Below, piece after piece: positions 50,500 to 61,381 of a stretch of 64,000 bases of DNA. Below the pieces are notes generated by a model that saw only the letters and a program-made list of their open reading frames with translations, made no database searches and had not been told where the DNA came from. The translations under genes were made by a program, and so were the position numbers. This DNA comes from Nymphaea colorata (lineage: Eukaryota; Streptophyta; Magnoliopsida; Nymphaeales; Nymphaeaceae): contig NC_045143.1 in NCBI RefSeq assembly GCF_008831285.2, positions 8,505,503 to 8,569,502 on the forward strand, in the 5' to 3' direction. Every line of letters starts with the position of its first letter. Within the stretch, counting starts at the first letter, position 1.

Positions 50500-50660
50500 C
50501 TTGCAGTCGACAGAAGGGCTCCTCTCTCACTGCACTCCACAGGTTTGCGTCTCCTTCTCCCTCGCACTCGACGGAAGGGCTCCTAACTCGCTGCACTCCA
50601 CAGGTCTGCTTCTCCTTCTCCCTCGCACTCGACGGTCTTCTCCTCCTCTCTCGTTGCACA
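50500..50660. repeat. 61-bp tandem repeats in the Harbinger leader
   Basis: Units begin at the CGAC of CGACAGAAGGGCTCC (50508), CGACGGAAGGGCTCC (50569) and CGACGGTCTTCTCC (50630), each with CTGCACTCCACAGGT and CTTCTCCCTCGCACT. The third unit is partial. They lie in a CT-rich stretch with one long plus-strand frame (50471-50911) of repetitive Ser/Leu-rich sequence, which I take as leader, not as a protein. Confidence 0.8.
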
Positions 50661-52199
50661 GGTCTGCATCTCCATCTGTTGTCATCGTGTCTCCTTCTTT
50701 GTCGCGGTCTTCTTCCTCACCTTTACTACTGCACAGGTCTCCGAACTGTCGCTGCTTCTCCCCTCTATCGTTGTGTCTCCTCTTCTCTTGTTGTGTTTCC
50801 TCCTCGGTCGCTGCATCTTTCCTCTTTGGTATTTTTCATACGCATGTGAGTTTGGAGTTTTTAGCCTTTGTTTGCTTGCTTATGTCGCTTCATTGTGGCG
50901 GTATATTTTAATGTTTCAGTTTATAAATATTCAATCTTGTTGTCTGTTCGTCTTTTACATCTTCTCCTTCGTAATCTGGTGTCCCTTTTTTATTGGGTCA
51001 TTCTCATGTTCATTTTTTGTGCAGTTTGGATGCCATTGTGTTGAAGTTACACATTTACTGCCTAGTTTGATCTCATTTTCTTATACGTAAGAATCTACGA
51101 TCCATTTCTCGTTAATCTGGGATTGCATGGCAACCATTTATTTGATTTCCTTTTCAATTTTGTGGAAACATGTTGTGGTGGTAAAATTGGGCATAGGCTA
51201 TTATTTTCATAGAGTACTGCTATTGATTGTGATTGTATCTGATGAAGTTGACATTAGATTCAAAATGTTCACCAGATAGCATGGAGGAAAAAATGGCGTT
51301 AAAAGGGAATATTGTATTCAAAGGGCTCAAGGTCCTTGTTGTTTAATTTTACATTTACACCGAAATCGATGTCTAGACATTTCTGGTTGTCAGGGAAATC
51401 CATGTCCAACCTTTCTTGGTAATCAACTATTGACGGCAATTTATATGTTTCATATTGAAGATTGTGTTACTGTGGGCATGTTCAATTTGTAACATTGACA
51501 TTAAACTCAAATCTGCTTTTCATCAAGTTTACTTTTCCACCTCTTTCTCTCTCTCTCTCTCTCTCTCTAAGCTTAATGGCTCTTGATGCACTTAATAGTT
51601 ACTCATATGCATGTGTTTTGATATGCTTTGTTTCATTTATCTTCTTGCAGCAGGCAATCTTACAAATCAAATGTTAAGATTTTGTTGATGTGGTCCTAAC
51701 ATTTAAAGTTTTTTTTGTAATTTTCATTGAAAATTTTGATGATAAAATTATTATGTCCATCTGTTATAGAGAATTTGACTAAGGAAGAGATCCTGAAATT
51801 TATGTAATGTAGTTCATACTTTGAACTGTTAAAAGGAAATTTATGTTCTGAAGTTTGTTCATGTTAGATGTGGAAAGCTAAGAAAAGTCCAAACAGATGT
51901 GCTTAAAAGGAAATGTTTTGCAGGTGGCACCCTTGAAAGTTCAAGCCATATCAGCAACTCTTCATCTTCCTTTTGATCATCGACTGCTTGTGTAGAATTT
52001 AACATTGCAGGTACACTGAATTGGATAATGAACTTTTCTTGTAGAATTTTAAATTTGAAATGGACTTGAAAGAACTTACTGTTGGCAGTTTGTTACATAA
52101 ATCAAACACAATATGGCATGCTATTGTCTTCCTAATCAAGGTCTTGATTATCTGCATCATAGGATATACAAGTTTAGATAAAACAAGTTATGAAGAACA

Positions 52200-53138
52200 T
52201 ATGATATGTTTTGATGGGTGCTCGTTTGGCAGAACAATGATGAGATGTCAACACATATTCAGCAATCTAAACGATTCTTTTCATATTTTCAGGTAATTTC
52301 ATAATCATAACTCAACATTGCATATACAACATGACTAACTTGTATATATGCATATAGAATTGTTTAGGAGCAATCAATGCATCCATGTACCTGCATGGGT
52401 CCCAGCTTCAAATCAAGTAAGGTATCGCAATAGAAAAGGATCCATTTCTCAGAACGTCATGACTGTAGTTGGATTCGACACTCGATTTCACTATGTTTTG
52501 GCTGGATGAGAAGAAAGTGCAACATACTCAAGAGTATTGTACAATGCACTTGATCATCAAACCGGCCCATTTGTTGTCCCAAAATGTACGTAGTTCCACC
52601 ATCCATTGCACTCTTTTAACACGTATGTAACAGTGTATAAATAAATTGTGTTTAATTGTAGGCAAATATTATCTTGCTGATGGGGGGACATCCAAACATT
52701 GTCGGTTTGCTCACACCTTATCGAGGGCATCGTTATCATATGTCTGAGTTTAACACTCAGGGAGCACGTTCACCTAGAACTAAAGAAGAATTATTCAACC
52801 ATAGGCATTCATCACTTCGAAATACAGTAGAAAGAACTTTCGGCATGTTGAAAGGTCGTTTTCCAATATTGAAAATGCAAGTGCAGTATCCATTCAAAAA
52901 ACAAGTTCTAATTGTTTTTGCTACATGTATATTGCACAACTTCATAATTGAACGAAATCTAAATGCCGAGCAATTTGTTGATGAAGATGCACATTCGAAT
53001 GATAACTTTGTCTTAAACGAACCGGAATTTGCAAGCCAAACACATCAGCGAGGAAGCAACAATTCTCTGAGAACAGCTATAACATCTCAAATGTTTACAA
53101 ATTATCAATTGAATAGTAAATTTATTTATGAATTTTGA
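52200..53138 (+). pseudogene. PIF/Harbinger transposase, disabled
   Basis: The middle shows CIHVPAWVPASNQVRYRNRK and GSISQNVMTVVGFDTRFHYV, then LAG, a stop and EESATYSRVL, where family members have LAGWEGSAHDSRVL. A plausible 76-nt intron (52586-52661) joins VPK to KYYLADGG. The second half, HPNIVGLLTPYRGHRYH, RTKEELFNHRHSSLRNTVER and TFGMLKGRFPILK, is the classic DDE-domain C-terminal part. Defects seen: TGG to TGA at about 52508-52510, one extra G in the six-G run at about 52682-52687 that shifts frame at the second-Asp motif, and a degraded first-Asp motif. The N-terminal part upstream (52060-52296) is unclear. Confidence 0.85.
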
Positions 53139-53193
53139 CTATTGTTTCATTTAATTGTTTGACATTTGTTTTGTTTTGAATAGGACAACGAAG

Positions 53194-53520
53194 ATGATGT
53201 CTCGCCAAAAGTACTATGTCATTTTCGAAGGTCGGTCACGAGACATATATGACAGTTGGGAGCGATACCAACCTTTAGTATATCGGTACAAGGGCACCCT
53301 CTTCAGATCGTTTGATTCATTCGAAGTAGGTGAGTATCACATGAATGAGAATGTCCACAACAAGTATGGTGTGCAAGTACGTAGGCCTCCAGTCATTGAA
53401 AATGTCATCGCAAAGCAAGTTATAGAAGACCCGAAGTTTGTTGAACGGAAGTGCAGCCACAAATGTTGGATTACTTGTTTTGTAATTACATGTTTTCTTT
53501 GTTGGATATGTACTCATTAA
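53194..53520 (+). CDS. second ORF of the Harbinger element, RNase H1 N-terminal/viroplasmin-like domain
   Basis: The ORF of about 108 residues begins ATGATGTCTCGCC and reads MMSRQKYYVIFEGRSRDIYD, then SWERYQPLVYRYKG and FRSFDSFEVGEYH. This is the pattern of the RNase H1 N-terminal hybrid-binding fold (also called viroplasmin-like): K-YYVVF-GR-PGIY-SW-EC-QV-G-KG-YKSF--EEA. That fold binds RNA/DNA hybrids or dsRNA in RNase H1. The C-terminus is a short Cys-rich hydrophobic tail (WITCFVITCFLCW), possibly membrane-inserting. It lies between the transposase and the right end. Its GR, SW, KG and SF positions are conserved, and the frame is intact although the transposase is broken. It could be a separate protein or be spliced to upstream sequence (an AG acceptor is at 53183). 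Confidence 0.6.
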   Translation: MMSRQKYYVIFEGRSRDIYDSWERYQPLVYRYKGTLFRSFDSFEVGEYHMNENVHNKYGVQVRRPPVIENVIAKQVIEDPKFVERKCSHKCWITCFVITCFLCWICTH

Positions 53521-54088
53521 ACTTTTTTTTTTGTGGATGGTAGGGAATACACCCTTTTGTGGATATGTACTCATTAAACTTTTGTAGACATGTACTAATT
53601 ACACATTTAAACATGTATGAGTTAGGTAACTTTGTTATGATTATAACTTTTATTTGGTCAACTATATTACACTGTTGGATGTCATGGTTTTAATTGTGTT
53701 ATTTTTTTTTTTACATAAAATTGTTGTTGGTAATGCGTGCTTAATGCATAGGTGTAGACATTAGCATTTTGTTGTTTTGGAAGATCATCTTCCAATTTCT
53801 TCCCACGCCAAATTTTAGAGGAGAATGACAAAAAAAAAACAACCACTACTAACAGTTCTGAAAAAAATCTCAATTTTTTTACCATGTGCATCAAACAATG
53901 TTAATTTTACCCTGCAAAAAACTATCATGTGCATCAAACAAGGTTAAATTTATCACGTTAAATTCTTTCTATGCATCAAACAGGATCTCAGATTGGAAGA
54001 TGGAGAAATTTCATCTTGTAATTTTTTCAGAAAAATTTACCATGATAAATTTACCACGTTAAATTCTTCTCTGCCATCATACTGACCC

Positions 54089-54160
54089 TTAAAAATAATG
54101 TTATCCGCATTGTTTACAATTCTCTTATGAGTACCTCCATACATTAGGTGAAGGAAACAT
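54089..54160 (-). mobile_element. LINE ORF1 portion beyond the Harbinger insertion
   Basis: On the minus strand LMYGGTHKRIVNNADNIIF ends at the TTA duplication. After the 3832-bp element the frame continues KRRTQADEGNMAIDEQ on the LINE side (50256 downwards). The continuous frame shows this is the displaced 5' piece of the same LINE. How far it extends beyond 54160 is not clear. Confidence 0.65.
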
Positions 54161-55290
54161 TAAGTAATGGTTGTTTTACTTTTTTGAAGTTAATTTGTAA
54201 ATAATAATAAATCGAGCGACTGCGCTATATGCCAGTATTTATCTAGAAAAGCATATACATCATGTGAAAAGTCTATCTTTTTCATTGGGTGAATAGAATG
54301 AGCATACCACTTGAGCATGAAAGAAAACTCACATGACCGTTGTTTTGCTTATTTAAGTTTATCTCAAATCGGCCTATTTTCGGCATGAAATACATGTTAT
54401 CACATTTTACATAGTCAGCAGCTCCATATCAAGGTCATAATCACTATCATGGATATCAATGTCGTCATGAACATGAATAATATCTAGGAACTTGATGGGC
54501 TGGCAGAACAGATGCAATGCCTATATCTGAAAATGGGTTGCAGGAATGTATTTAGGTTCCGTTTGGTAAACAAAAATCTGTTCAAAAGCTGCTCCAAAAT
54601 TTCATGAATATCCTCTTTAATTTAGGAAGAACCTTCAATCCTTAACACATGCCACCTGACATATTGACTCCACCACATTAGGATATGAGGGTGCCAACTG
54701 TATTATATAATAATATTTTTTGTTTTTTATGTTGTTTTTATTTTTGACATTATTTTTATAAATATTATATACTTGATATTTTTATTTTGATGCTTATACA
54801 TCACTATACCAAGCATCACTTCTCATCAACATACTTAACAACATTGCTCAAAACAAACAAAACTGGGTTGTAGAGTGCTGTCAACACAGCTTAGTTTTCC
54901 TATATGTGTGAGTTGTATGGACGGTGGAGCGAAGGAAACCCATAGTCCATAGATGTTCATTCGGATCAAGACCGAGTATCCGATGAACCCGATCCATTGC
55001 AGCCGTAGCCGTGAAAAATGAAAGGGCGGGAAAGCTTTGCCGCTTCAACAGGACAAACGAAAACCCTAATTTGGAGGGAAATCCTCCCTGTAAGAAACCC
55101 TGAGAGAAGGGTTACCCTTTCCTCTCTTCCATTCATCGTCTTCTTCTTCGTCCTCCCTCGCCCTCATTCTTCCCTTTCCCTGTCACTCCACGCCACCACT
55201 GCTCCCTCCCTCAAGAAATCCCTCTCCCTCTCCCTCATTTGCAGACGTTAAAAGCGCCGACATTGCCTCCTGCAAGAATATACCGGAATA
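54161..55290. other. intergenic and leader of the SWIM/RING gene
   Basis: The first part is AT-rich with no gene. From about 55000 the sequence is CT-rich and leader-like, with a 77-codon upstream ORF at 55018-55251 ending before the SWIM/RING start. No clear TATA box. Confidence 0.4.
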
Positions 55291-56019
55291 ATGGAGGACG
55301 AAGAGTCCTCTACCACCGCCACCGCAGGGCTCCCATTGCCCCGAGCGGCCGCCAGAAAGCGGATAGCGGACAGGATCGGCCGCGCGCTCCAGCACCGCCT
55401 CCTCCTCCTCCACCGTTCCGCCGCCAGCCCCTACTCTGCCTCGTTCTTCGTCCTAGGCGCCACCGGCAACGTCTACACCGTCACCATCTCCCCCGCGCCT
55501 TCGTGCACCTGCCCCGACCCCACCGTCCCCTGCAAGCACATCCTGTTCGTTCTCCTTCGCGTGCTTCGCCTCTCTCCCTCCGACCGCCGCCTCCGGCACA
55601 GGTCGCTCCGCCAGGCCGATGTCCGCGCACTCCTGGCCACCGACTCCAACACCGCCGTTCTCGCGGGGCCGAAGCTCCGATCTAGGTTCCAGCAGATCTT
55701 CCGCGCCGGCGGTGCCGTTCCTCGCGATTCCTCCGCCGAGGGCCGGGCCGAGGACCGGACGGAAGAGTCCGAAGAGGAGGTGTGTCCGGTGTGCCTGGAG
55801 AAGATGGAGAGGAGGGGGGAGCCCGTGGCGGTCTGCGTCGCCTGCAGGAATGCCGTCCATGTAGCTTGCTTTGATCGGTGGAAGAAGAGCAGGGGAAGGC
55901 GGGGAGCAAACTGCGTGATGTGTAGGGCGAGGTGGAAACAGAAGAAGCCGGAGGATGAGAAATATGTGAACTTGGAGGCCTTTGTTAAGGAAGAATGCAA
56001 TGTGGAGGGGCCTCCGTGA
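55291..56019 (+). CDS. SWIM and RING finger protein (putative E3 ubiquitin ligase), intronless
   Basis: 242 residues in one exon. The SWIM zinc motif is at residues 72-83 (CTCPDPTVPCKH), within a region reading FFVLGATGNVYTV before it and ILFVLLRVL after it. The RING finger has ligands C165, C168, C182, C185, H190, C193, C208 and C211 (CPVCLEKM ... CVACRNAVHVACF ... CVMCRARW). This SWIM-then-RING order occurs in plant proteins related to ZSWIM2-type ubiquitin ligases. An acidic linker (EESEEE) separates the two. The exon is very GC-rich (the shadow ORFs in other frames follow from that). The start at 55291 fits the SWIM distance; no earlier in-frame ATG is evident. E3 activity is inferred from the RING. 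Confidence 0.9.
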   Translation: MEDEESSTTATAGLPLPRAAARKRIADRIGRALQHRLLLLHRSAASPYSASFFVLGATGNVYTVTISPAPSCTCPDPTVPCKHILFVLLRVLRLSPSDRRLRHRSLRQADVRALLATDSNTAVLAGPKLRSRFQQIFRAGGAVPRDSSAEGRAEDRTEESEEEVCPVCLEKMERRGEPVAVCVACRNAVHVACFDRWKKSRGRRGANCVMCRARWKQKKPEDEKYVNLEAFVKEECNVEGPP

Positions 56020-57150
56020 TATAACTTTACCTTCTTTGTATATAAGTTTATTTAGTGAAGCAGAGTCAGTGGTTGTGCAGCTTCCGCTTTTAGAAATGTT
56101 CCGTAACGTACCAAAAAGTGCCTAAGTATCGACTATTTGCAGAAAGCCTGCTCTCTTTAGTTGATTTCACACGGTTTTCATTACTTTGAAGGCATTTAAT
56201 AGGAATAACCAGTGTTTGATTATTGATCTATACACTGGCATGGTAATTTCTGGTAATTTAATAGAAATAATTTTTTTTTATATAATTTCGACACACTGAC
56301 ATGTTTGTCACGTTACTTTACCCTTTACAAGTTACAACCCAACGGGAGACGACACCTTTTTCTCTTAGATGTATTTTTTAAAGTTAAATTCCCTTGGTAC
56401 TGCTTGTCAATGTTGGAGGCGCATGTTCCGGGCACTTGGAAAAGGGCCGTGATGATATGAGAAGAGAGAAAATCAGCCGACCTGGTTTTAATAAAAATTC
56501 TAAATTTAATATATATATTATATTTATAATATATATATATATATATATATTGTTGGGCTTCAATTAAACCTAGGTTTTTTTTTATAACTTAAGCCCAACC
56601 CAAACCTAACCAGGTAGCTGAAAGCCCATAGATTATCCGGATTGACGCCCACTTACTTTGTCCTTGTGCTAAAGCCTTGGGAAAGTCAGGAGTTGCAGCC
56701 GCTGGCGTCGCGATTCACCGCTGGGCGATTGGAGCGGCCGCTCATGTGAACGAAAAACCAACCCCGTTCACGGGGACGGCCGTTCCCAACACAATCCAAC
56801 GGTCCCGATCGGTCCGCAGTCTCTGCGAGGACAGATCTCAACCGTCCATGTTGCCTGGGCGGCATTTGTCCCGCCACAAACACGCATCGATGTCAGAAAA
56901 AGGCTTCACCTCAGGACTCGAGCCCCCTCCCTCTCGTGGGGTCCGTTGCCACTTCCCAATGGCCCTTTCGCTCCATCAAATACTAATATACTAACAAGAC
57001 GAGGGTGAATATGTTTTTTCTCCTCAATATAAATATATTTTCTAGTTTCCATTCGTATCTGAGTGGTGGCAAATAATTACGGATGTGGGCGAAAATTGGC
57101 CTCGGCAGCGTCATGTTAGTCAGTATATAAATAAATGTCACCCCAATCAA
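56020..57150. other. intergenic, no gene seen
   Basis: SWIM/RING 3' flank, then (TA)n near 56505-56550. 56680-56980 is GC-rich with promoter-like words (CAACCGTCC, CGGTCCCGATCGG); overlapping ORFs there carry no motif. Confidence 0.4.
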
Positions 57151-57154
57151 ATGA

Positions 57155-57432
57155 AAATATATATATATATATATAATGTAAAAATTAAATTTTTTTTTGT
57201 TTTCATGTATTTTTTTATTAGTGTGAGTTAAATTTGGTTATATCCAAATTCAACCCACACAACTCAGCCTTCATTCATTTGGCATATCCTTGAAAAAAAT
57301 CTAAAATATATATATATAGTGTAAAAATTAAATTTTTTTTTCATGTATTTTTTTGGTGTGAGTTAAATTTGGTCATATCCAAATTCAACCCACAAAACTT
57401 AGCCTTCATTTGGCCTGTCCTTCAAGAAAATC
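57155..57432. repeat. tandem duplication of about 145 bp
   Basis: Copy 1 (57155-57301) and copy 2 (57303-57432) each run: (TA)n, TGTAAAAATTAAATTTTTTT, TTCATGTATTTTTT, GTGTGAGTTAAATTTGG and TCAACCCACA.AACT.AGCC. They differ by small indels and a few substitutions. Non-coding. Confidence 0.8.
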
Positions 57433-60400
57433 CTGGTTGCGTTTCTGTATTCACGCCAATATGCACCGAAGCGATTTGCCTTCCAAAAACACCGTAGAAA
57501 TCCTGCCTCCGATTTTAAATCGGAAGGGACTCGACATCTTGCTAGTCACCCTAGATATTAGTATCCAAAATTTATGAAATTTGACAAGGATCCGGAGTCG
57601 CTTGATTAATACGTTTAAGCCAAATGATTAAACTAAGTCTATCGAGTCTAATAGCTGATAGGTACCTGGTACTTGATTCGATCCGAACTCAAAATAAAAA
57701 AAGCATTGGAAAGGTCTGATAGGGTCGTTCAGGTGGGCTCGACTAAGCCCGTTTCGGTTCGATAAGATTTTTTAATATTAAGTTTATTGATTTATATATA
57801 TAATTATAATTACGATTAATTATTTTTATTCGACCAAGACCTAATCTCGGGTTTTAAGTGTTCGGCCGGACTCAGACTGAATCGACTCAAGCTGGAATCC
57901 TATCGGACCGAGCGAGGTTCATGCCAACGCCTAATTAAAACTGAATAACATTTCCAAGTTATATATTTCCATGAGATTGAAAATGCCCGGATCTTTTCTT
58001 TCCCTGAGGCTTCGAGTATGAGAACCTTTCACTTGCTTGTCGGTTTCTACTTTTCAAAATTCCTCCTCCACTTTTCCCACCCAATGATTAAAGTAAAAGG
58101 TCACAAACATCCTCATCCTGACCCAAGAAAGAGGGTGAGTGATTATTTAACTCTTTACACACCCGGTTTTTTTGATGTAGTGAAGACAAATCTTTACCAT
58201 ATTCGAATTCAACTCCAAATTCGTAAATCTCAATCTGATTCGAATATGAGTTTTAGGTTAACATGCAATTCCGACTTTTAAACTGGATCCAGACCCCATT
58301 ATAAACCAACATTGGCTATATGATATTTAATCGCAGTCAAAGTTTGATAGATATTTACTTAAATCCGAATCCAAATTCAAATCTGACTTAATGTAGTTTT
58401 TTATAATATAATTGGATAACATTTTTTTTATATATGTTGTTTTTTTTTTTTTTTGAGCAGCTCAATCAATGTCAATCTAGATTGGATCTATTGACATATC
58501 AAAGGGGGAGGAGATTATATGTTTTGAGTGTTAAACATGTTTGAACTTCTAAAACATAAAATTGTCAAGTCTCTCACTTATCACCTAGGTCTCGAAGCAG
58601 TTTTGGATCCTGGGAAAAAAGGGGGAGGGTTCGGCCTCTTCGAGGTCCTTTAATATTTTTAGAAAAAGCCATAGTCTCATTTGGATGAAAAAAGGACTTT
58701 TAAAAATGAAGTAACCTTCGCATGAGATTAGGGGCAGTGCTAGAAATTTTTTTGTCAAAAATATCAAATTATAGTTTCAAAAAATTGACAGGAACTAAAA
58801 TATCATTTTTCAAAATTTTATATGTGAAATTTTGTAAACTTCACTAAATTTTTATTTTTTAAAATGGGGGTCAAAGTCCAATTTTTTAAAAAACTTATCA
58901 CCTACGTGGCACCTTAACAATAATGGACTCAAATCACTATTGCTAAGCGGGTGGTGAAGGCCCAAATCACTATTACTTCACAAATGACTGCTAGAGGCCG
59001 AACTGGGGTGGCTGGCAAGGGCAATGAACCCCCTTGATATTCAAAAAATATATTCATTGAAACATTTAAATTTAGCATGTTTAAAAGTTTTGAAAAACTT
59101 ATATGTAGCACAATATTTGGTGAGAGAAGTATTTCATCCTCCTGCTTAATAACAAGGTCAAAGTTCATAGTCTTCCTTCTATCCCTTATGGTATATTATA
59201 CATATTTTTGGTATCTAAATGTAACATCTTACTATACTTCAATTTGCATATCAGTGTCTTTCTTCTTTTTCTCATAACCTCATTTTCTAGCATAATAAGT
59301 CGACACTTCAAAAATTTATCAACTCCTGCCGAATCCATTATGCCGAGCTTCTCAATGAAATCTATACCCCTCTTGGCGTGTCGTGGTTTTAAAATGAAAA
59401 TGGAAGAAGAGATAGCTAGGGTAATTATGTCTTTCAATTGAGTTATCGATTTTTTCATGTAAAAACGACAGAAAAAAAAAAAAAACAATTTGCCCTATGA
59501 TAAGCTCGTGCGCGCTCCATTAATCAAACGCATTTTAAATGGAAAATAAATTTAAAGTTCCAATAATTTGCACAAAGGAAACAATTAAATACAACGCACT
59601 TCAAGAGCGACGAAAGTTTTATTTTGGTGAAATTTTACCAAACGACAAACTATCATCAACACTCTTTTCTATATCGAACATTAAATGAAGGATGGCATGG
59701 AGACTCTCCTAAAGCACTTCATCTCTTCTAACATTTTTGCACCAACTACATGGAGACTTTTTAAGAGAAAGTCGCAAATTTAGAAGCTAATTAGTTTGGA
59801 CTTAACTAAATAAGCGCAGTGGCGGAGCTAGGATTTTTTATGATTTCGCCCCACAATATAAAGTATAAAAATATTTTTCTTATATCTTAACATATTTTAG
59901 TAAAAGTATATATTTATATATTCTAAATATTTTTTATTATAAGCGAGTTACACTGGGCTGAGTCAAATAAACTTCATATTTATTTAAATGTATATTCTGG
60001 AGCAAAGTGCAACAATAAGAGGTTTTGTGCCGAGAGATAACTACAATATTACATAGAAAACATGTAGCTCTAAATACCAAAGGTGAGGAGTTTTGGCAAT
60101 ACAAATACTGACATGGTGTTTCATAAATCAGTCATTCAATTTAAGATTGAGGATGATTCACGAAACATGTAAGTGTTAGTGTTCGTATTGCCAAATGCTA
60201 TGAAAGATTCCCAAACAAAATATAACATCTTAGTAATCTAAATTGCAATTCAAAGACCATTAAAGCTCTTAATTTTGATTTAATAGAGTGCGCTTTGGCA
60301 TACAAAATCAATTCAGAAATGAGATTCTTTTATTCATATTTATGCATAATAGTAACATGTAGGAAAACAGTGAGTAGGGTAAGTCGAAAATGAATGCATG

Positions 60401-61326
60401 TTTATCAATTTGCAGTCTTTTTGCCTTGAGGGGTGTACCGACACCTGTGCTTGCAATTGAAAAATTTTTGTTGGGTAATGCATTTTTTATATTCAGATTT
60501 AGTTTGGCCCTACCCGGATTTAGTTTGATCATACTTGAATAAGTTTGATAGACTGTTTGGCCTGCTTCTGAAAAAAAATCATAATTCCGTTCTTCCTTGC
60601 AATCGACATGAAATGGTGTCATTCTGAGGAATCATTGTTTGATTTTGATGGCCAATTCAGAGGTGTCATATGTAGGTTTTCATGTTTTTTTTTATTTTAA
60701 TTGATTTTTAATTTCTATTTATTTGTATTAAAAATGATTTTGATAATAATTTTAGCTAATTCAAAATTTATCCAATGGTCACTCGGCCGATTCACTCAAA
60801 ACGGGCAACCCTCTCAATTCACGATTTGTCGTCTAAGATGTGTACTTTTTCCGACACTTGAAATTGTTTTGCAAGTTAATTTCATTATTTTTGTTTTCAA
60901 TTCTATAGTTTTAGAAGTTTATACTTTGTAGTTGTTTCCTTCACTCAATGAACAGTGTTTCTTCAACAATAAAATTCTTTTGAAGGAAAAGATGTAGGCT
61001 ACCAGACCTTCGTATATTAAAATTTAACGGAAACCATTTAGGCCATTGACTATAAAAAAGATCATATAATGAAAATTAAGTTACAATTATAAAAGAAAAT
61101 ATATTTTTTCAAAGGGTCAAAAATGCCATTCAAATGAGGAAAAAAATTGAAAGCGAAAAAAATGGAAATAAACAAATGATTTTCTTTAAAATAAAATCGA
61201 TTACTTCTTTTAAGTGGTATTTTAAAATTTTAAAGGAACAACTTAGTTTGTATGTTTGCAACTTAATTTCTGATGTCCTAAAAATAAACAGCCCGAACCA
61301 TTCTTATCCAATCTAGTACACGAAGG

Positions 61327-61328
<2 letters not shown>
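57433..61328. other. AT-rich intergenic, TE remnants
   Basis: 57600-57930 and 58190-58400 carry the 'gattcgaat / ccgaatccaaat' and CGGTTCGATAAG words of decayed hAT-like MITEs. 58740-58870 and 59818-59960 resemble GGGGC(A/G)GAGCTA-type MITE ends. A 100-codon minus ORF at 59186-59488 has no motif I recognise. 60490-60590 repeats the right half of the 44273-44465 MITE. Confidence 0.4.

Positions 61329-61379
<51 letters not shown>
61329..61379. repeat. (TA)25 microsatellite
   Basis: Uninterrupted TA tract, the longest in the window, directly before a segment repeated at 62203-62300. Confidence 0.95.

Positions 61380-61381
<2 letters not shown>

Larger units (their letters stand above)
50257..54088 (+). 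mobile_element. PIF/Harbinger DNA transposon, 3832 bp, complete ends
   Basis: The left end GGGCCCGTTTGATGCA pairs with the inverted right end GGGTCAGTATGATGGCA. The target duplication is TTA on both sides (50254-50256 and 54089-54091), the standard PIF/Harbinger target. Subterminal TGCATCAAAC words recur near the right end (about 53886, 53931, 53972), matching the TTTGATGCA of the left end and resembling transposase binding sites. Contents in order: perfect hairpin at 50405-50435, tandem-repeated leader, broken transposase at about 52200-53138, and a second ORF at 53194-53520. It sits inside a LINE. Confidence 0.9.

Noticed and set aside
50471-50911. 146-codon plus-strand ORF at the start of the Harbinger element
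   Set aside because: Made of 61-bp CT-rich repeats; the Ser/Leu-rich product looks like translated leader.
55239-56000. Several long ORFs overlapping the SWIM/RING gene
   Set aside because: Shadows in other frames of a GC-rich exon; only the 55291 frame has zinc ligands.
59186-59488. 100-codon minus-strand ORF
   Set aside because: Lys-rich, AT-driven, no motif; surrounded by MITE-like sequence.
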